Shown: in pieces, positions 40,601-54,321 of the stretch
Layout: each line of letters opens with the position of its first letter
Position numbering within the stretch: the stretch's first letter is position 1
Origin: Pandoraea thiooxydans
GTDB lineage: Bacteria > Pseudomonadota > Gammaproteobacteria > Burkholderiales > Burkholderiaceae
DNA: 64,000 bases
NCBI RefSeq assembly: GCF_001931675.1
Contig: NZ_CP014839.1
Span: 4,278,001-4,342,000, forward strand
Direction of reading: 5' to 3'
Position numbers and translations under genes: made by a program
Notes under the pieces: generated by a model
Seen by the model: only the letters and a program-made list of their open reading frames with translations
Database searches by the model: none
What the model was told of the DNA's origin: nothing

Positions 40601-41780
40601 CGCGTTCCATCGGATCGAACGCCTGCTGGTCGGCAAGGTCGTCAATGGTGGTCCGAAGAAGCTTGCAAAGGGCGCGAAAATCACCAAGGAATATCTGGCT
40701 GATCTGGATCGGTATCACTGGTTTGATATTCGTGTGGCCGATGAAGAGGTGGCTGCACAGCTCGAAGCCGTCAAGGAATCCATCGAGCAGAAGCGCCATC
40801 AATTCGATCTCGCTTTTGAAGAGAAGCGCAAAAAGCTGACCCAAGGCGATGAGCTGCCGCCGGGTGTGCTCAAGATGGTCAAGGTCTACCTGGCGGTCAA
40901 ACGACGTTTGCAGCCTGGTGACAAGATGGCCGGCCGTCACGGTAACAAGGGTGTCGTGTCGAAGATCGTGCCGATCGAGGACATGCCCTACATGGCCGAT
41001 GGCACACCTGCCGACATCGTGCTCAACCCGCTCGGCGTGCCGTCGCGGATGAACGTGGGTCAGATTCTCGAAACCCATTTGGGCTGGGCGGCCAAGGGGC
41101 TGGGGCATCGCATCGGCGACATGCTGCGCGCCCAGGCGAAAGCTTCCGAGCTGCGTAAATTCATGACGCAAATTTACAACGAAAGCGGTCATCCGGAAGA
41201 TATCGATGGCTTCTCCGACGCCGAAGTACTGGAGTTGGCGAAAAATCTTCAGAAGGGGGTACCGTTCGCCACGCCGGTGTTCGATGGTGCCCACGAAGAG
41301 GAAATCCATCGAGCACTTGATCTGGGTTATCCCGCCGAGATCGCGCAGCAACTCGGCATGACCCCGTCGAAGAATCAGGTCACGCTGTTTGACGGACGCA
41401 CGGGTGAGGCTTTCGAGCGCCCGGTGACGGTCGGATACATGCACATGTTGAAGCTGCATCACTTGGTCGATGACAAGATGCACGCGCGCTCGACCGGTCC
41501 GTACTCGCTGGTGACGCAGCAACCGCTGGGCGGCAAGGCGCAATTCGGTGGCCAGCGCTTCGGTGAGATGGAGGTCTGGGCGCTGGAAGCCTATGGCGCC
41601 TCCTACGTGCTGCAGGAAATGCTGACGGTGAAGTCGGATGATGTGAACGGTCGGACCAAGGTTTATGAAAACCTGGTCAAGGGCGATCACGTGATCGATG
41701 CCGGTATGCCCGAGTCGTTCAACGTGCTGGTCAAGGAAATCCGCTCGCTGGGCATTGACATCGACCTTGAGCGCTTTTAA
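37674..41780 (+). CDS. rpoB: DNA-directed RNA polymerase subunit beta
   Basis: 1368 residues from ATG 37674 ([18 protein letters not shown]), the usual length in Burkholderiaceae; CGGAGATC precedes it. The rifampicin region reads [20 protein letters not shown] with the wild-type Asp, His, Arg and Ser residues, so sensitivity is expected there; the Thr replaces an Asn in E. coli and is probably natural. The catalytic [13 protein letters not shown] lies near the end and the C-terminus is [13 protein letters not shown]. It is followed by rpoC after 29 nt. Confidence 0.98.
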   Translation: MHYSFTEKKRIRKSFAKRPTVHKVPFLLATQLASYTSFLQADAVPADRKSEGLQAAFSSIFPISSHNGFARLEFVSYALGTPAFDVKECQQRGLTFCSALRARVRLVILDRESPNKPVVKEVKEQEVYMGEIPLMTSTGSFVINGTERVIVSQLHRSPGVFFEHDKGKTHSSGKLLFSARIIPYRGSWLDFEFDPKDILYFRVDRRRKMPVTILLKAIGQTPEQILSHFFVFDNFTLMPEGAQMEFVPERLRGEVARFDITDRDGNVIVQKDKRINAKHIRDLENAKTKFISVPEDYLLGRVLAKNVVDADTGEVIANANEEIVEGVLAKLREAGVKEIQTLYTNDLDQGPYISQTLRVDETADQTAARIAIYRMMRPGEPPTEDAVEALFNRLFYSEDAYDLSKVGRMKFNRRVGRDEVLGPMTLTDDDILATIKILVDLRNGKGEVDDIDHLGNRRVRCVGELAENQFRAGLVRVERAVKERLGQAESENLMPHDLINSKPISSAIREFFGSSQLSQFMDQTNPLSEITHKRRVSALGPGGLTRERAGFEVRDVHPTHYGRVCPIETPEGPNIGLINSLALYARLNEYGFLETPYRKVEDSKVTDQIDYLSAIEEGRYVIAQANATMDAQGKLIDELVSSREAGETLMVTPDRVQYMDVAPSQIVSVAASLIPFLEHDDANRALMGSNMQRQAVPCLRPEKALVGTGVERTVAVDSGTTVQAFRGGVVDYVDAGRIVIRVNDDEAVAGEVGVDIYNLIKYTRSNQNTNINQRPIVEVGDKVERGDVIADGASTDLGELALGQNMLVAFMPWNGYNFEDSILISERVVAEDRYTSIHIEELNVVARDTKLGPEEITRDISNLAEVQLARLDESGIVYIGAEVEAGDVLVGKVTPKGETQLTPEEKLLRAIFGEKASDVKDTSLRVPSGMSGTVIDVQVFTREGIQRDKRAQQIIDDELKRYRLDLNDQLRIVEGDAFHRIERLLVGKVVNGGPKKLAKGAKITKEYLADLDRYHWFDIRVADEEVAAQLEAVKESIEQKRHQFDLAFEEKRKKLTQGDELPPGVLKMVKVYLAVKRRLQPGDKMAGRHGNKGVVSKIVPIEDMPYMADGTPADIVLNPLGVPSRMNVGQILETHLGWAAKGLGHRIGDMLRAQAKASELRKFMTQIYNESGHPEDIDGFSDAEVLELAKNLQKGVPFATPVFDGAHEEEIHRALDLGYPAEIAQQLGMTPSKNQVTLFDGRTGEAFERPVTVGYMHMLKLHHLVDDKMHARSTGPYSLVTQQPLGGKAQFGGQRFGEMEVWALEAYGASYVLQEMLTVKSDDVNGRTKVYENLVKGDHVIDAGMPESFNVLVKEIRSLGIDIDLERF

Positions 41781-41809
41781 GCGACGTGATCAGGATATAG
41801 GAGAAAGCA

Positions 41810-44800
41810 ATGAAAGCTTTGCTCGATCTATTTAAGCAAGTTCAGCAAGACGAACAGTTTGACGCGATCAAGATCGGTCTGGCCTCGCCTGACAAGATCC
41901 GGTCGTGGTCGTTCGGGGAAGTGAAGAAGCCGGAAACCATCAATTACCGGACCTTCAAGCCGGAACGCGACGGTCTGTTCTGCGCCAAGATTTTTGGCCC
42001 GATCAAAGACTATGAGTGCCTGTGCGGCAAGTACAAGCGTTTGAAGCACCGTGGCGTAATTTGCGAGAAGTGCGGCGTTGAAGTCACGCTGGCGAAGGTG
42101 CGCCGCGAACGCATGGGCCACATCGAGTTGGCTTCGCCGGTCGCGCACATCTGGTTCTTGAAATCGCTGCCGTCGCGCCTGGGCATGGTGCTCGACATGA
42201 CGCTGCGCGACATCGAGCGCGTGTTGTATTTCGAAGCTTATGTTGTGCTCGACCCCGGTATGACGCCGCTCAAGCGTTGCCAGATCATGACCGAGGAAGA
42301 CTATTACAACAAGGTCGAGGAATATGGCGACGAGTTCCGTGCTTCGATGGGAGCGGAAGGCGTACGCGAACTGCTGCGTTCGATTGACATCGATGCCCAG
42401 GTCGAACACTTGCGCGCCGAGCTGCAAGCGACTGGCTCCGAAGCCAAGATCAAAAAGTATGCAAAGCGCCTGAAGGTGCTCGAGGCATTCCAGCGTTCCG
42501 GCATCAAGCCGGAATGGATGGTGCTGGAGGTGCTGCCGGTGCTGCCGCCGGAGTTGCGCCCGTTGGTGCCGCTCGATGGTGGTCGTTTCGCGACATCGGA
42601 CCTGAACGATCTGTACCGTCGCGTGATCAACCGGAACAACCGGTTGAAGCGGCTGCTCGAGCTGAAGGCGCCGGACATCATCGTGCGCAACGAGAAGCGG
42701 ATGCTGCAGGAATCGGTCGATTCGCTGCTCGACAACGGCCGTCGCGGTAAAGCGATGACTGGGGCCAACAAGCGTCCGCTGAAATCGCTCGCCGACATGA
42801 TCAAGGGCAAGAGCGGCCGTTTCCGCCAAAACTTGCTGGGCAAGCGCGTTGACTATTCGGGCCGGTCGGTGATTACCGTGGGCCCGACCCTCAAGCTGCA
42901 TCAGTGCGGGCTGCCCAAGTTGATGGCGCTCGAGTTGTTCAAACCCTTCATTTTCCACAAGCTGGAAGTGCTGGGCGTGGCGACCACCATCAAGGCCGCC
43001 AAGAAGGAAGTCGAGAATCAAACACCGATCGTCTGGGACATCCTGGAAGAGGTGATTCGCGAACATCCGATCATGCTCAACCGCGCGCCGACTCTGCACC
43101 GCCTGGGCATTCAGGCGTTCGAGCCGGTGTTGATCGAAGGCAAGGCCATTCAGCTGCACCCGCTGGTCTGCGCGGCATTCAACGCCGACTTCGACGGTGA
43201 CCAGATGGCTGTGCACGTCCCGCTGTCGCTGGAAGCACAGTTGGAAGCGCGCACCCTGATGCTGGCTTCGAACAACGTGCTGTTCCCCGCGAACGGCGAT
43301 CCGTCGATCGTGCCGTCGCAGGATATCGTGCTGGGGCTGTACTACGCGACGCGCGACAAAATCAACGGCAAGGGCGAAGGGTTGACCTTTGCCGACGTCA
43401 GCGAGGCGCTGCGGGCATACGACAACAAGGAAGTCGAACTGACTTCCCGGGTCAATGTTCGAATCGTCGAGTACGATGTCGATGCTGAAACCGGTGAGAA
43501 AACCCGCAAGATCACGCTGTATCCGACGACTGTCGGTCGCGCCATCCTGTCGGAGATTCTGCCTGCTGGCCTGCCGTTCTCGGTATTGAACAAGTCGCTG
43601 AAGAAGAAGGAAATCTCGCGCCTCATCAACACGGCGTTCCGCCGTTGCGGTCTCCGCGAGACGGTGATTTTCGTCGACAAGCTGATGCAATCGGGCTTCC
43701 GCCTGGCTACGCGCGCCGGCATTTCCATTTGCGTGGACGACATGCTGGTGCCGACCAAGAAGGAAGAGATCATTTCCGAGGCAGCCAGGAAGGTGAAGGA
43801 ATACGACCGTCAGTACATGTCCGGTCTGGTGACGGCGCAAGAGCGTTATAACAACGTGGTCGACATCTGGGGTGCAACTGGCGACGTGGTTGGCAAGGCG
43901 ATGATGGAGCAACTGTCGTCGGAAGAGGTGATTGACCGCGACGGCAAGAAGGTGCGTCAGGAGTCCTTCAACTCGATTTACATGATGGCCGACTCGGGCG
44001 CGCGCGGTTCCGCGGCGCAGATTCGTCAGCTTGCCGGGATGCGGGGCTTGATGGCCAAGCCGGACGGTTCGATTATCGAAACGCCGATTACCGCGAACTT
44101 CCGCGAAGGCCTGAACGTGCTGCAGTACTTCATTTCGACGCACGGCGCGCGTAAGGGTTTGGCTGATACGGCTCTGAAGACCGCGAACTCGGGTTACCTG
44201 ACCCGCCGGCTGGTTGACGTCACACAGGATCTGGTCGTGGTCGAGGATGACTGCGGCACTTCCAATGGCGTGGCCATGAAAGCGCTGGTCGAAGGTGGTG
44301 AGGTCGTCGAGGCGCTCAAGGACCGGATTCTCGGTCGGGTCGCTGTGGTCGACGTCGTCAATCCGGAAACCCAAGAGACCGTGTTCGAGGCGGGCACGTT
44401 GCTCGACGAGGACGCGGTGGAAGAAATCGAGCGCCTGGGTATCGACGAGGTCCGCGTGCGCACCCCGTTGACTTGCGATACGCGCTACGGCCTGTGCGCC
44501 AAATGCTATGGCCGCGATCTGGGGCGTGGATCGCTGGTGAACGTCGGCGAGGCGGTGGGTGTGATTGCCGCTCAGTCGATCGGTGAACCGGGCACGCAGC
44601 TCACCATGCGTACGTTCCACATCGGCGGTGCAGCGTCGCGTGCCGCTGTCGCATCGAATGTCGAAGCGAAGTCGAACGGTATGGTGCGCTTCACGGCAAC
44701 CATGCGGTATGTGACTAACGGCAAGGGCGAACAGATCGTGATCTCGCGATCGGGCGAGGTCATGATTACGGATGACCACGGCCGCGAGCGTGAGCGCCAT

Positions 44801-46021
44801 AAGATCCCCTACGGTGCAACGTTGCTGCAACTCGACGGCGTGACGGTGAAGGCCGGCACCCAGCTGGCGACGTGGGATCCGTTGACTCGACCGATCATCA
44901 CCGAGCATGGCGGCACGGTGAAATTCGAAAACGTCGAGGAAGGCGTCACCGTTGCCAAGCAAATCGATGACGTCACCGGGTTGTCGACCCTGGTCGTGAT
45001 CGATCCGAAACGTCGTGGCCCCACCAGCAAGAATGTACGCCCGCAGGTCAAGTTGCTGGACGAAAACGGCGAAGAGGTCAAGATCCCCGGCACCGATCAC
45101 GCGGTAACGATCGGCTTCCAGGTGGGCGCACTGATCACCGTGAAGGATGGTCAACAAGTCCACATCGGCGAAGTGCTTGCCCGGATCCCGACCGAGTCGC
45201 AGAAAACGCGTGACATTACCGGCGGTTTGCCGCGCGTGGCCGAGTTGTTCGAAGCGCGCTCACCGAAGGATGCCGGCATTCTGGCCGAGGTCACGGGGAC
45301 GGTCTCGTTCGGCAAGGACACCAAGGGCAAGCAACGTCTGGTCATTACCGACCTTGACGGGAACCAGCACGAATTCCTGATTCCGAAGGACAAGCAGGTG
45401 TTGGTGCACGATGGTCAGGTGGTCAACAAGGGTGAAATGATCGTGGACGGCCCCGCCGATCCGCATGACATTTTGCGCTTGCAGGGCATCGAAGCATTGG
45501 CGCGCTATATCGTCGATGAAGTGCAGGACGTGTATCGCCTGCAAGGCGTGAAGATCAACGACAAGCACATCGAGGTGATCGTTCGCCAGATGCTGCGTCG
45601 GGTTCAAATCGTCGATGCGGGCGACACACGATTCATTCCCGGCGAGCAGGTCGAGCGTTCCGAAATGCTCGATCAGAACGACCTGGTCAATGCGGATAAC
45701 AAGCGTCCGGCGGTGTACGACAACGTATTGCTGGGGATCACGAAGGCATCTTTGTCGACCGATTCGTTCATTTCCGCTGCATCGTTCCAGGAAACCACGC
45801 GTGTCCTGACCGAGGCGGCGATCATGGGCAAGAAGGACGATTTGCGCGGCCTGAAGGAGAACGTAATCGTCGGCCGTCTGATCCCTGCTGGTACCGGACT
45901 GGCATTCCACAAGGCCCGCAAGGCCAGGGAGTTGTCCGACCGCGAACGCTTCGATCAAATCGCTGCGGAAGAGGCGTTCGAACCGATGCCGTCCTCGCTC
46001 GAGGAGCCGGCCGCAGAGTGA
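41810..46021 (+). CDS. rpoC: DNA-directed RNA polymerase subunit beta'
   Basis: 1403 residues. The N-terminal zinc ribbon has [22 protein letters not shown]. The active site [12 protein letters not shown] holds the three Mg-binding Asp. The second zinc site is [16 protein letters not shown], followed by the trigger-loop segment [27 protein letters not shown] precedes ATG 41810. It ends with an acidic tail. Confidence 0.98.
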   Translation: MKALLDLFKQVQQDEQFDAIKIGLASPDKIRSWSFGEVKKPETINYRTFKPERDGLFCAKIFGPIKDYECLCGKYKRLKHRGVICEKCGVEVTLAKVRRERMGHIELASPVAHIWFLKSLPSRLGMVLDMTLRDIERVLYFEAYVVLDPGMTPLKRCQIMTEEDYYNKVEEYGDEFRASMGAEGVRELLRSIDIDAQVEHLRAELQATGSEAKIKKYAKRLKVLEAFQRSGIKPEWMVLEVLPVLPPELRPLVPLDGGRFATSDLNDLYRRVINRNNRLKRLLELKAPDIIVRNEKRMLQESVDSLLDNGRRGKAMTGANKRPLKSLADMIKGKSGRFRQNLLGKRVDYSGRSVITVGPTLKLHQCGLPKLMALELFKPFIFHKLEVLGVATTIKAAKKEVENQTPIVWDILEEVIREHPIMLNRAPTLHRLGIQAFEPVLIEGKAIQLHPLVCAAFNADFDGDQMAVHVPLSLEAQLEARTLMLASNNVLFPANGDPSIVPSQDIVLGLYYATRDKINGKGEGLTFADVSEALRAYDNKEVELTSRVNVRIVEYDVDAETGEKTRKITLYPTTVGRAILSEILPAGLPFSVLNKSLKKKEISRLINTAFRRCGLRETVIFVDKLMQSGFRLATRAGISICVDDMLVPTKKEEIISEAARKVKEYDRQYMSGLVTAQERYNNVVDIWGATGDVVGKAMMEQLSSEEVIDRDGKKVRQESFNSIYMMADSGARGSAAQIRQLAGMRGLMAKPDGSIIETPITANFREGLNVLQYFISTHGARKGLADTALKTANSGYLTRRLVDVTQDLVVVEDDCGTSNGVAMKALVEGGEVVEALKDRILGRVAVVDVVNPETQETVFEAGTLLDEDAVEEIERLGIDEVRVRTPLTCDTRYGLCAKCYGRDLGRGSLVNVGEAVGVIAAQSIGEPGTQLTMRTFHIGGAASRAAVASNVEAKSNGMVRFTATMRYVTNGKGEQIVISRSGEVMITDDHGRERERHKIPYGATLLQLDGVTVKAGTQLATWDPLTRPIITEHGGTVKFENVEEGVTVAKQIDDVTGLSTLVVIDPKRRGPTSKNVRPQVKLLDENGEEVKIPGTDHAVTIGFQVGALITVKDGQQVHIGEVLARIPTESQKTRDITGGLPRVAELFEARSPKDAGILAEVTGTVSFGKDTKGKQRLVITDLDGNQHEFLIPKDKQVLVHDGQVVNKGEMIVDGPADPHDILRLQGIEALARYIVDEVQDVYRLQGVKINDKHIEVIVRQMLRRVQIVDAGDTRFIPGEQVERSEMLDQNDLVNADNKRPAVYDNVLLGITKASLSTDSFISAASFQETTRVLTEAAIMGKKDDLRGLKENVIVGRLIPAGTGLAFHKARKARELSDRERFDQIAAEEAFEPMPSSLEEPAAE

Positions 46022-46054
46022 TACCGCGGCTGTATGTATCTGTTGTGTAGTACG

Positions 46055-46084
46055 GGAAGGACGCTCATCCAAGAGTGTCCTTCC
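46055..46084 (+). terminator. Hairpin after rpoC
   Basis: A 12-bp stem GGAAGGACGCTC / GAGTGTCCTTCC (one G-T pair) with a 6-nt loop, followed by TCTGC rather than a clean T-run. A likely partial terminator for the rpoBC transcript. Confidence 0.6.
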
Positions 46085-46116
46085 TCTGCATCAAAGCCCG
46101 TAAAGTCAGACGCTCG

Positions 46117-46145
46117 TTGACATGGCGGGCTTCGTTGCATAGAAT
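46117..46145 (+). promoter_or_regulatory. Promoter of the str operon (rpsL-rpsG-fusA-tuf)
   Basis: A perfect TTGACA (46117-46122), a 17-nt spacer and TAGAAT (46140-46145), giving a leader of about 125 nt before rpsL. Confidence 0.85.
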
Positions 46146-46276
46146 GCTGGATTCCGGTTTTCTCGGCGGGATGCATTCGCCCTGCGATTGCGGTTGTTTG
46201 TCGAGCGGAATTGTCGTGCCGGCTGCTCGGTGGTGGGCGGCGGACACTGCGGTTTTGACTTATTTGAGAATACACA

Positions 46277-46654
46277 ATGCCAACTATCAACCAATTGGTC
46301 CGCAAGCCGCGCACCTCTGCTCAAATCAAGAGCAAGAGCCCGGCGTTGCAGGACTGCCCGCAGCGTCGCGGTGTGTGCACCCGGGTGTACACGACGACGC
46401 CTAAAAAGCCTAACTCCGCTCTGCGTAAGGTCGCGAAGGTGCGCCTGACCAACGGTTTCGAGGTGATCTCGTATATCGGCGGTGAGGGTCACAACCTGCA
46501 AGAGCACTCGGTTGTCCTGATTCGCGGCGGCCGGGTGAAAGACTTGCCGGGTGTTCGCTATCACATGGTTCGCGGCAGCTTGGATACCCAGGGCGTCAAG
46601 GATCGTAAGCAGGCCCGTTCGAAGTACGGTGCAAAGCGGCCCAAAAAGGCGTAA
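46277..46654 (+). CDS. rpsL: 30S ribosomal protein S12
   Basis: 125 residues, decoding-site protein. [16 protein letters not shown] with Lys43 and [12 protein letters not shown] with Lys88 and Asp89 are the wild-type streptomycin-sensitive residues. First gene of the str operon; its ribosome site is weak (TTGAG). Confidence 0.98.
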   Translation: MPTINQLVRKPRTSAQIKSKSPALQDCPQRRGVCTRVYTTTPKKPNSALRKVAKVRLTNGFEVISYIGGEGHNLQEHSVVLIRGGRVKDLPGVRYHMVRGSLDTQGVKDRKQARSKYGAKRPKKA

Positions 46655-46771
46655 AGCAATTGTTGGCGGTAATCGGACAGGTGCCGAGCCGCTAAGTAAG
46701 TGGTCACTCGGCCGGATGGCTTGTAGGTGGCCAGGGGGATGTTCCCCAACTGAATCGAAAAGGAAGAAATC

Positions 46772-47242
46772 ATGCCGCGTCGTCGCGAAGTTCCCAAGCG
46801 CGAAGTATTGCCCGATCCCAAGTTCGGCAACGTCGATGTTGCCAAATTCATGAACGTCCTCATGCTGGCCGGTAAGAAGCCGGTGGCCGAGCGTATCGTT
46901 TATGGTGCATTCGAGCAGATCCAGAGCAAGGCGGGTAAAGATCCGCTGGAAGTGTTCAACACCGCCCTCGGCAACGTGAAGCCGGTGGTCGAGGTCAAGA
47001 GCCGCCGTGTGGGTGGTGCGAATTACCAGGTTCCGGTCGAAGTGCGTCCGTCGCGTCGTATGGCATTGGCGATGCGTTGGTTGCGCGAGGCTGCGAAGAA
47101 GCGCAGTGAGAAATCCATGGCACTGCGCCTTGCCGCCGAGTTGCTCGAGGCTGCAGAAGGTCGTGGCGGTGCGATGAAAAAGCGCGATGAGGTCCATCGC
47201 ATGGCCGAGGCAAACAAGGCTTTCTCGCATTTCCGCTTCTGA
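46772..47242 (+). CDS. rpsG: 30S ribosomal protein S7
   Basis: 156 residues, initiator of 30S head assembly. [20 protein letters not shown] and [24 protein letters not shown] are conserved. AAAGGAAG precedes ATG 46772. In E. coli S7 represses its own operon; the 117-nt rpsL-rpsG gap could hold such a site, but none was clear to me. Confidence 0.97.
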   Translation: MPRRREVPKREVLPDPKFGNVDVAKFMNVLMLAGKKPVAERIVYGAFEQIQSKAGKDPLEVFNTALGNVKPVVEVKSRRVGGANYQVPVEVRPSRRMALAMRWLREAAKKRSEKSMALRLAAELLEAAEGRGGAMKKRDEVHRMAEANKAFSHFRF

Positions 47243-47272
47243 CGCTGGTAATCAAAACCAAAAGCAGAAATC

Positions 47273-47303
47273 GGGGCGGGTGCGCAATCATGCGCCTCGC
47301 CCG
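47273..47303 (+). promoter_or_regulatory. GC-rich hairpin between rpsG and fusA
   Basis: GGGCGGG and GCGCA pair with TGCGC and CTCGCCC around an ATCA loop, with one bulged T. GTTTGTG follows, so it may attenuate transcription or mark an RNA processing site before fusA. Confidence 0.5.
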
Positions 47304-47354
47304 TTTGTGTTAGTGGCCCTGTGATTCGCAGGGTTACATTGAAAGAGGCTAAAA

Positions 47355-49457
<2,103 letters not shown>

Positions 49458-49499
49458 TTTGATTAGTGTCATCAACAATTTGAGAAATTGAGAAGGACT

Positions 49500-50696
49500 G
49501 AAAATGGCAAAGGAAAAATTTTCGCGGACGAAGCCGCACGTGAACGTTGGGACGATTGGGCACGTTGACCATGGCAAGACGACGCTGACGGCGGCGATTG
49601 CGACGGTTCTGTCGTCGAAGTTTGGCGGAGAGGCGAAGAAGTACGACGAGATCGATGCGGCGCCGGAAGAGAAGGCTCGTGGGATCACGATCAACACGGC
49701 GCACGTGGAGTATGAGACGGAAAACCGCCACTATGCGCACGTTGACTGCCCTGGGCACGCCGACTATGTGAAGAACATGATCACGGGCGCCGCGCAGATG
49801 GACGGGGCGATCCTGGTGTGCTCGGCCGCGGACGGCCCGATGCCGCAGACGCGGGAACACATTCTGCTGGCGCGCCAAGTGGGCGTGCCGTACATCATCG
49901 TGTTCCTGAACAAGTGCGACATGGTTGATGATGCTGAGCTGCTCGAGCTGGTGGAAATGGAAGTGCGCGAGCTGCTGAGCAAGTACGAATTTCCTGGCGA
50001 CGACATTCCGATCATCAAGGGTTCGGCGAAGCTGGCGCTCGAAGGCGACAAGGGCGAGCTGGGCGAACAGGCGATCATGAAGCTGGCCGAAGCGCTGGAC
50101 ACGTACATCCCGACGCCGGAGCGTGCGGTCGATGGCGCGTTCCTGATGCCGATCGAAGACGTGTTCTCGATCTCGGGTCGCGGCACGGTGGTGACGGGTC
50201 GTATCGAGCGGGGTGTGGTCAAGGTTGGTGAGGAAATCGAAATCGTCGGTATCAAGCCGACGGTGAAGACGACCTGCACGGGCGTGGAAATGTTCCGCAA
50301 GCTGCTGGACCAAGGTCAGGCTGGCGACAATGTGGGTATTCTGCTGCGCGGCACCAAGCGCGAGGACGTGGAGCGTGGTCAAGTGTTGGCCAAGCCGGGT
50401 TCGATCACGCCGCACACGCATTTTGCGGCCGAAGTGTATGTTCTGAGCAAGGAAGAAGGTGGTCGCCACACGCCGTTCTTCAACAACTATCGTCCGCAGT
50501 TCTACTTCCGCACGACGGATGTGACCGGTTCGATCGAGTTGCCGGAGGGCAAGGAAATGGTGATGCCGGGCGACAACGTGGCCATTACGGTCAAGTTGAT
50601 TGCGCCGATCGCGATGGAAGAGGGCCTGCGCTTCGCCATCCGTGAGGGTGGCCGCACCGTCGGCGCCGGCGTCGTCGCTAAAGTGATCGAGTAAAA
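49500..50696 (+). repeat. Long direct repeat, tuf copy 2
   Basis: Matches 32542-33738 over the whole tuf gene with abrupt loss of similarity at both edges. See the first copy. Confidence 0.85.
49504..50694 (+). CDS. tuf: Elongation factor Tu (second copy)
   Basis: 396 residues, the same protein as the copy at 32546. It is the last gene of the str operon (rpsL-rpsG-fusA-tuf). GAGAAGGACTG precedes ATG 49504, so its ribosome site differs from that of copy 1 (TTAGGAG). Identity of the coding DNA points to ongoing gene conversion. Confidence 0.98.
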   Translation: MAKEKFSRTKPHVNVGTIGHVDHGKTTLTAAIATVLSSKFGGEAKKYDEIDAAPEEKARGITINTAHVEYETENRHYAHVDCPGHADYVKNMITGAAQMDGAILVCSAADGPMPQTREHILLARQVGVPYIIVFLNKCDMVDDAELLELVEMEVRELLSKYEFPGDDIPIIKGSAKLALEGDKGELGEQAIMKLAEALDTYIPTPERAVDGAFLMPIEDVFSISGRGTVVTGRIERGVVKVGEEIEIVGIKPTVKTTCTGVEMFRKLLDQGQAGDNVGILLRGTKREDVERGQVLAKPGSITPHTHFAAEVYVLSKEEGGRHTPFFNNYRPQFYFRTTDVTGSIELPEGKEMVMPGDNVAITVKLIAPIAMEEGLRFAIREGGRTVGAGVVAKVIE

Positions 50697-50707
50697 GAGG
50701 AATGCGA

Positions 50708-50732
50708 GCCGGGTGCGATGGTCGCGCCCGGC
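50708..50732 (+). terminator. Hairpin after tuf2, before rpsJ
   Basis: An 11-bp stem GCCGGGTGCGA / TCGCGCCCGGC (one T-G pair) with a 3-nt loop. T-rich but interrupted sequence (GTTCTTTATT) follows 9 nt later. A partial terminator or an S10-leader structure. Confidence 0.55.
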
Positions 50733-50807
50733 CAGTCTGCCGTTCTTTATTAAAACCCGGCGAACCCTCCTTTTATATTGGGTCGCCTCGCTCTTTAGAG
50801 GAAAATC

Positions 50808-51119
50808 ATGCAGAACCAAAAAATTCGCATTCGCCTGAAGGCTTTTGATTATCGGCTGATTGATCAATCTGCGGCCGAAATCGTCGATACCGCAAAGCGC
50901 ACTGGCGCCATTGTGCGCGGTCCGGTGCCGCTGCCGACGCGTATTCAGCGCTTCGACATTCTGCGTTCCCCGCACGTTAACAAGACGTCGCGCGACCAGC
51001 TCGAAATTCGTACTCACCAGCGCTTGATGGACATCGTGGATCCGACTGACAAAACGGTGGACGCCCTGATGAAACTTGATCTGCCTGCTGGCGTGGATGT
51101 GGAAATCAAGTTGCAATAA
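50808..51119 (+). CDS. rpsJ: 30S ribosomal protein S10 (NusE)
   Basis: 103 residues. [30 protein letters not shown] and [31 protein letters not shown] are conserved. It also acts as NusE with NusB on boxA in rrn antitermination. AGAGGAAA precedes ATG 50808. First gene of the S10 operon. Confidence 0.98.
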   Translation: MQNQKIRIRLKAFDYRLIDQSAAEIVDTAKRTGAIVRGPVPLPTRIQRFDILRSPHVNKTSRDQLEIRTHQRLMDIVDPTDKTVDALMKLDLPAGVDVEIKLQ

Positions 51120-51134
51120 ACGAAAACACGCGGC

Positions 51135-51163
51135 TTGTCAAATGCTGGGATTGCTTTTATAAT
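51135..51163 (+). promoter_or_regulatory. Internal promoter upstream of rplC
   Basis: TTGTCA (51135-51140), a 17-nt spacer and a perfect TATAAT (51158-51163), about 100 nt upstream of rplC in the rpsJ-rplC gap. Confidence 0.8.
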
Positions 51164-51261
51164 ACTCAGCTTTTCGTGTGTATTAAAGAGTTGGGGCGCA
51201 TTTGCGGCCCAATCTTTTGTCATTTAGCCCCGGCCAATCGCAGTCGGGAATGGAGAAAATC

Positions 51262-51924
51262 ATGAGCCTTGGACTTGTCGGTCGCAAGGTTGGAATGACC
51301 CGTATTTTTACGGATGACGGCGATTCGATTCCCGTCACCGTGCTGGACGTGTCGGACAACCGCGTAACGCAAATCAAGACAAACGAAACGGATGGCTATA
51401 GCGCCGTCCAGGTGGCCTTCGGTAAGCGCCGTGCTTCGCGCGTGGCCAAGTCGATCGCCGGCCATTTGGCCAAAGCTGGTGTCGAAGCCGGCGAAATCCT
51501 CAAAGAATTCCGTCTCGACGCTGCCAAGGCCGCTGAGTTGCAGCCTGGCTCGGTCGTTGGCGTCGAGTTGTTCGAAGTCGGTCAAAAAGTGGACGTGCAA
51601 GGCGTGACGATTGGTAAGGGTTATGCCGGCACCATCAAGCGCTACAACTTCGCCTCCGGTCGCGCCAGCCACGGTAACTCCCGTTCGCACAATGTGCCGG
51701 GTTCCATCGGTATGGCCCAGGATCCGGGCCGCGTTTTCCCCGGCAAGCGCATGACGGGCCACCTGGGTGACGTGACGCGCACCGCGCAAAATCTCGAAAT
51801 CGCACGCATCGATGCCGATCGCAAGCTGTTGCTGGTCAAGGGTGCCGTTCCCGGCGCCAAAGACGGCAAGGTTTTTGTGACGCCGGCGGTGAAGGCGCGC
51901 GCCAAGACTGAGAAGGGAGCATAA
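51262..51924 (+). CDS. rplC: 50S ribosomal protein L3
   Basis: 220 residues, early assembly protein near the peptidyl transferase centre. [19 protein letters not shown] starts it, and [22 protein letters not shown] contains the Gln that is methylated in E. coli. ATGGAGAAAATC provides GGAG 8 nt before ATG 51262. Followed by rplD after 2 nt. Confidence 0.97.
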   Translation: MSLGLVGRKVGMTRIFTDDGDSIPVTVLDVSDNRVTQIKTNETDGYSAVQVAFGKRRASRVAKSIAGHLAKAGVEAGEILKEFRLDAAKAAELQPGSVVGVELFEVGQKVDVQGVTIGKGYAGTIKRYNFASGRASHGNSRSHNVPGSIGMAQDPGRVFPGKRMTGHLGDVTRTAQNLEIARIDADRKLLLVKGAVPGAKDGKVFVTPAVKARAKTEKGA

Positions 51925-51926
51925 CG

Positions 51927-52547
51927 ATGGAACTGAAGCTCCTCAATGAGCAAGGCAAAGAAGGTGCGGGCGTTGCTGCGTCTGACGTCGTTTTCGGCCG
52001 TGACTACAACGAAGCGCTGATTCATCAGGTCGTGGTTGCCTATCAGGCCAATGCCCGTAGCGGGAACCGAGCCCAGAAAGATCGCGAACAAGTCAAGCAT
52101 ACGACCCATAAGCCGTGGCGGCAAAAGGGGACGGGCCGGGCTCGTGCCGGTATGACTTCGAGTCCGTTGTGGCGTGGGGGTGGTCGAATTTTCCCCAATT
52201 CGCCTGAAGAGAATTTCAGCCACAAGGTCAACAAAAAGATGTATCGCGCCGGGGTTTGCTCGATTCTGTCTCAGTTGGCTCGCGAAGGCCGCTTGAGCGT
52301 GGTCGAGGACGTCAAGATTGAAGCGCCGAAAACCAAGCTGCTGGCGCAGAAATTGAAGACCATGGGGTTGGATTCGGTGTTGTTGATCACCGATAGTGTT
52401 GATGAGAATTTGTATCTCGCCTCACGCAATCTCCCCAACGTCGCGGTTCTGGAACCGCGTCATGCCGATCCGCTATCCCTGATTCACTACAAGAAAGTGC
52501 TGGTGACCAAGGGCGCGATCGCCAAAATCGAGGAGATGCTGTCATGA
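51927..52547 (+). CDS. rplD: 50S ribosomal protein L4
   Basis: 206 residues. The long loop [25 protein letters not shown] reaches the exit tunnel. In E. coli L4 represses the S10 operon. Its stop overlaps the rplW start by 4 nt (ATGA). Confidence 0.97.
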   Translation: MELKLLNEQGKEGAGVAASDVVFGRDYNEALIHQVVVAYQANARSGNRAQKDREQVKHTTHKPWRQKGTGRARAGMTSSPLWRGGGRIFPNSPEENFSHKVNKKMYRAGVCSILSQLAREGRLSVVEDVKIEAPKTKLLAQKLKTMGLDSVLLITDSVDENLYLASRNLPNVAVLEPRHADPLSLIHYKKVLVTKGAIAKIEEMLS

Positions 52548-52858
52548 CCGACGTTCGCAAAAACGATCATCGTTTGATGCAGGTCCTGCTCGCGCCGGTA
52601 ATCTCCGAAAAGGCGACTCTGGTAGCGGACAAGAATGAGCAGGTGGTTTTTCAGGTTGCTCGCGACGCCAACAAGCAGGAAGTCAAGGCTGCGGTCGAGC
52701 TGCTGTTCAAGGTTGAAGTCGAATCTGTGCAGATTCTGAACCGCAAAGGCAAGCAGAAGCGCTTTGGCCGTTTCATGGGGCGTCGCGACAATGCCAAGAA
52801 AGCATATGTCAGCCTGAAGCCGGGGCAGGAAATCAATTTTGAAGCGGAGGCCAAGTAA
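52544..52858 (+). CDS. rplW: 50S ribosomal protein L23
   Basis: 104 residues at the tunnel exit, docking site for trigger factor and [34 protein letters not shown] is conserved. Overlaps rplD by 4 nt and ends 1 nt before rplB. Confidence 0.97.
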   Translation: MTDVRKNDHRLMQVLLAPVISEKATLVADKNEQVVFQVARDANKQEVKAAVELLFKVEVESVQILNRKGKQKRFGRFMGRRDNAKKAYVSLKPGQEINFEAEAK

Positions 52859-52859
52859 C

Positions 52860-53687
52860 ATGGCACTCGTCAAAACCAAACCCACTTCGCCGGGCCGCCG
52901 CGCGCTGGTCAAAGTGGTCAACAAAGACCTTCACAAGGGTAAGCCGTTTGCGGGTTTGCTCGATAAAAAGAGCAAGACAGCTGGCCGTAACAATAATGGC
53001 CACATCACCACGCGTCACATGGGCGGTGGGCATAAACAGCATTACCGTGTGATCGATTTCCGTCGCAACAAAGACGGTGTGCCGGCAAAGGTCGAGCGCG
53101 TCGAATACGATCCCAATCGTAGCGCGAATATTGCCCTGCTTTGCTATGCCGACGGAGAGCGCAGGTACATCATCGCTCCGCGTGGAGTGGCTGTCGGTCA
53201 GCAACTCATGAGTGGCTCGCAGGCGCCCATCAAAGCGGGCAATACCCTGCCCATCCGGAATATTCCGGTAGGTACGACGATCCATTGCATCGAAATGCTG
53301 CCGGGCAAGGGAGCCCAAATTGCTCGCGCTGCCGGTGTTTCCGCGATGCTTTTGGCGCGTGAGGGAACTTACGCCCAAGTTCGGCTCCGCTCAGGCGAAA
53401 TTCGCCGTGTTCATATCGAGTGCCGCGCCACGATCGGTGAAGTTGGCAACGAGGAGCACAGTCTTCGTCAAATCGGTAAAGCTGGCGCCAATCGTTGGCG
53501 CGGCATCCGCCCGACAGTCCGTGGGGTTGCCATGAACCCGATCGATCACCCGCACGGTGGTGGTGAAGGGCGTACGGCGGCCGGTCGCCATCCGGTAAGT
53601 CCGTGGGGCACGCAGACCAAGGGTTATCGTACTCGCAGCAACAAGCGCACCACGACGATGATCGTGCAGCGCCGTAACAAGCGTTAA
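52860..53687 (+). CDS. rplB: 50S ribosomal protein L2
   Basis: 275 residues, needed for subunit joining and peptidyl transfer. TPGRR-like [11 protein letters not shown] opens it, and [28 protein letters not shown] carries the conserved C-terminal His. I chose ATG 52860 with GCGGAGG upstream over an in-frame Met inside rplW. Confidence 0.97.
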   Translation: MALVKTKPTSPGRRALVKVVNKDLHKGKPFAGLLDKKSKTAGRNNNGHITTRHMGGGHKQHYRVIDFRRNKDGVPAKVERVEYDPNRSANIALLCYADGERRYIIAPRGVAVGQQLMSGSQAPIKAGNTLPIRNIPVGTTIHCIEMLPGKGAQIARAAGVSAMLLAREGTYAQVRLRSGEIRRVHIECRATIGEVGNEEHSLRQIGKAGANRWRGIRPTVRGVAMNPIDHPHGGGEGRTAAGRHPVSPWGTQTKGYRTRSNKRTTTMIVQRRNKR

Positions 53688-53697
53688 GGGGTAAGCT

Positions 53698-53973
53698 ATG
53701 GCACGTTCAATTAAGAAAGGCCCGTTCTGCGACGCGCATTTGCTGAAGAAAGTCGAAGCGGCGCAAGCGACGCGCGACAAAAAGCCGATCAAGACGTGGT
53801 CGCGTCGTTCTACCGTTCTGCCCGAATTCATCGGGCATACCATTGCGGTTCACAACGGCCGCCAGCACGTTCCGGTCTACATTTCGGAAAATATGGTTGG
53901 CCATAAGCTGGGCGAGTTTGCGCTCACCCGTACCTTCAAAGGCCATGCGGCCGATAAGAAGGCGAAGAGATAA
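53698..53973 (+). CDS. rpsS: 30S ribosomal protein S19
   Basis: 91 residues, head protein partnered with S13. [20 protein letters not shown] and [30 protein letters not shown] are conserved. Confidence 0.97.
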   Translation: MARSIKKGPFCDAHLLKKVEAAQATRDKKPIKTWSRRSTVLPEFIGHTIAVHNGRQHVPVYISENMVGHKLGEFALTRTFKGHAADKKAKR

Positions 53974-53982
53974 GGGGCGATC

Positions 53983-54312
53983 ATGGAAGTGAAAGCAATA
54001 CATCGTGGCGCCCGCATTTCGGCGCAAAAGACGCGTCTGGTTGCAGATCAGATCCGTGGTCTGCCTCTGGAGCGCGCGTTGAACATCCTGTCGTTTTCGC
54101 CGAAGAAGGCTGCAGGCATCGTCAAGAAGGTGGTGGAGTCGGCCATCGCGAATGCCGAGCATAACGAGGGGGCTGACATCGACGAGTTGCGCGTCAAGGG
54201 CATTTACGTCGACAAAGCGACTTCACTCAAGCGATTCACTGCACGCGCCAAAGGCCGCGGAAATCGCATTGAGAAACAAACCTGTCACATTACTGTGACG
54301 CTGGGCAATTAA
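53983..54312 (+). CDS. rplV: 50S ribosomal protein L22
   Basis: 109 residues. Its beta-hairpin (about residues 80-100, [23 protein letters not shown]) lines the exit tunnel at the macrolide site; no unusual insertion is seen. Ribosome site GGGGCGATC before ATG 53983. Confidence 0.97.
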   Translation: MEVKAIHRGARISAQKTRLVADQIRGLPLERALNILSFSPKKAAGIVKKVVESAIANAEHNEGADIDELRVKGIYVDKATSLKRFTARAKGRGNRIEKQTCHITVTLGN

Positions 54313-54321
54313 GGGGTCACG

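Noticed and set aside
41828-45163. 1111-codon minus-strand frame opposite rpoC, and the 675-codon frame opposite rpoB
   Set aside because: Antisense shadows from strong codon bias in rpoBC; no domain, no ribosome site seen.
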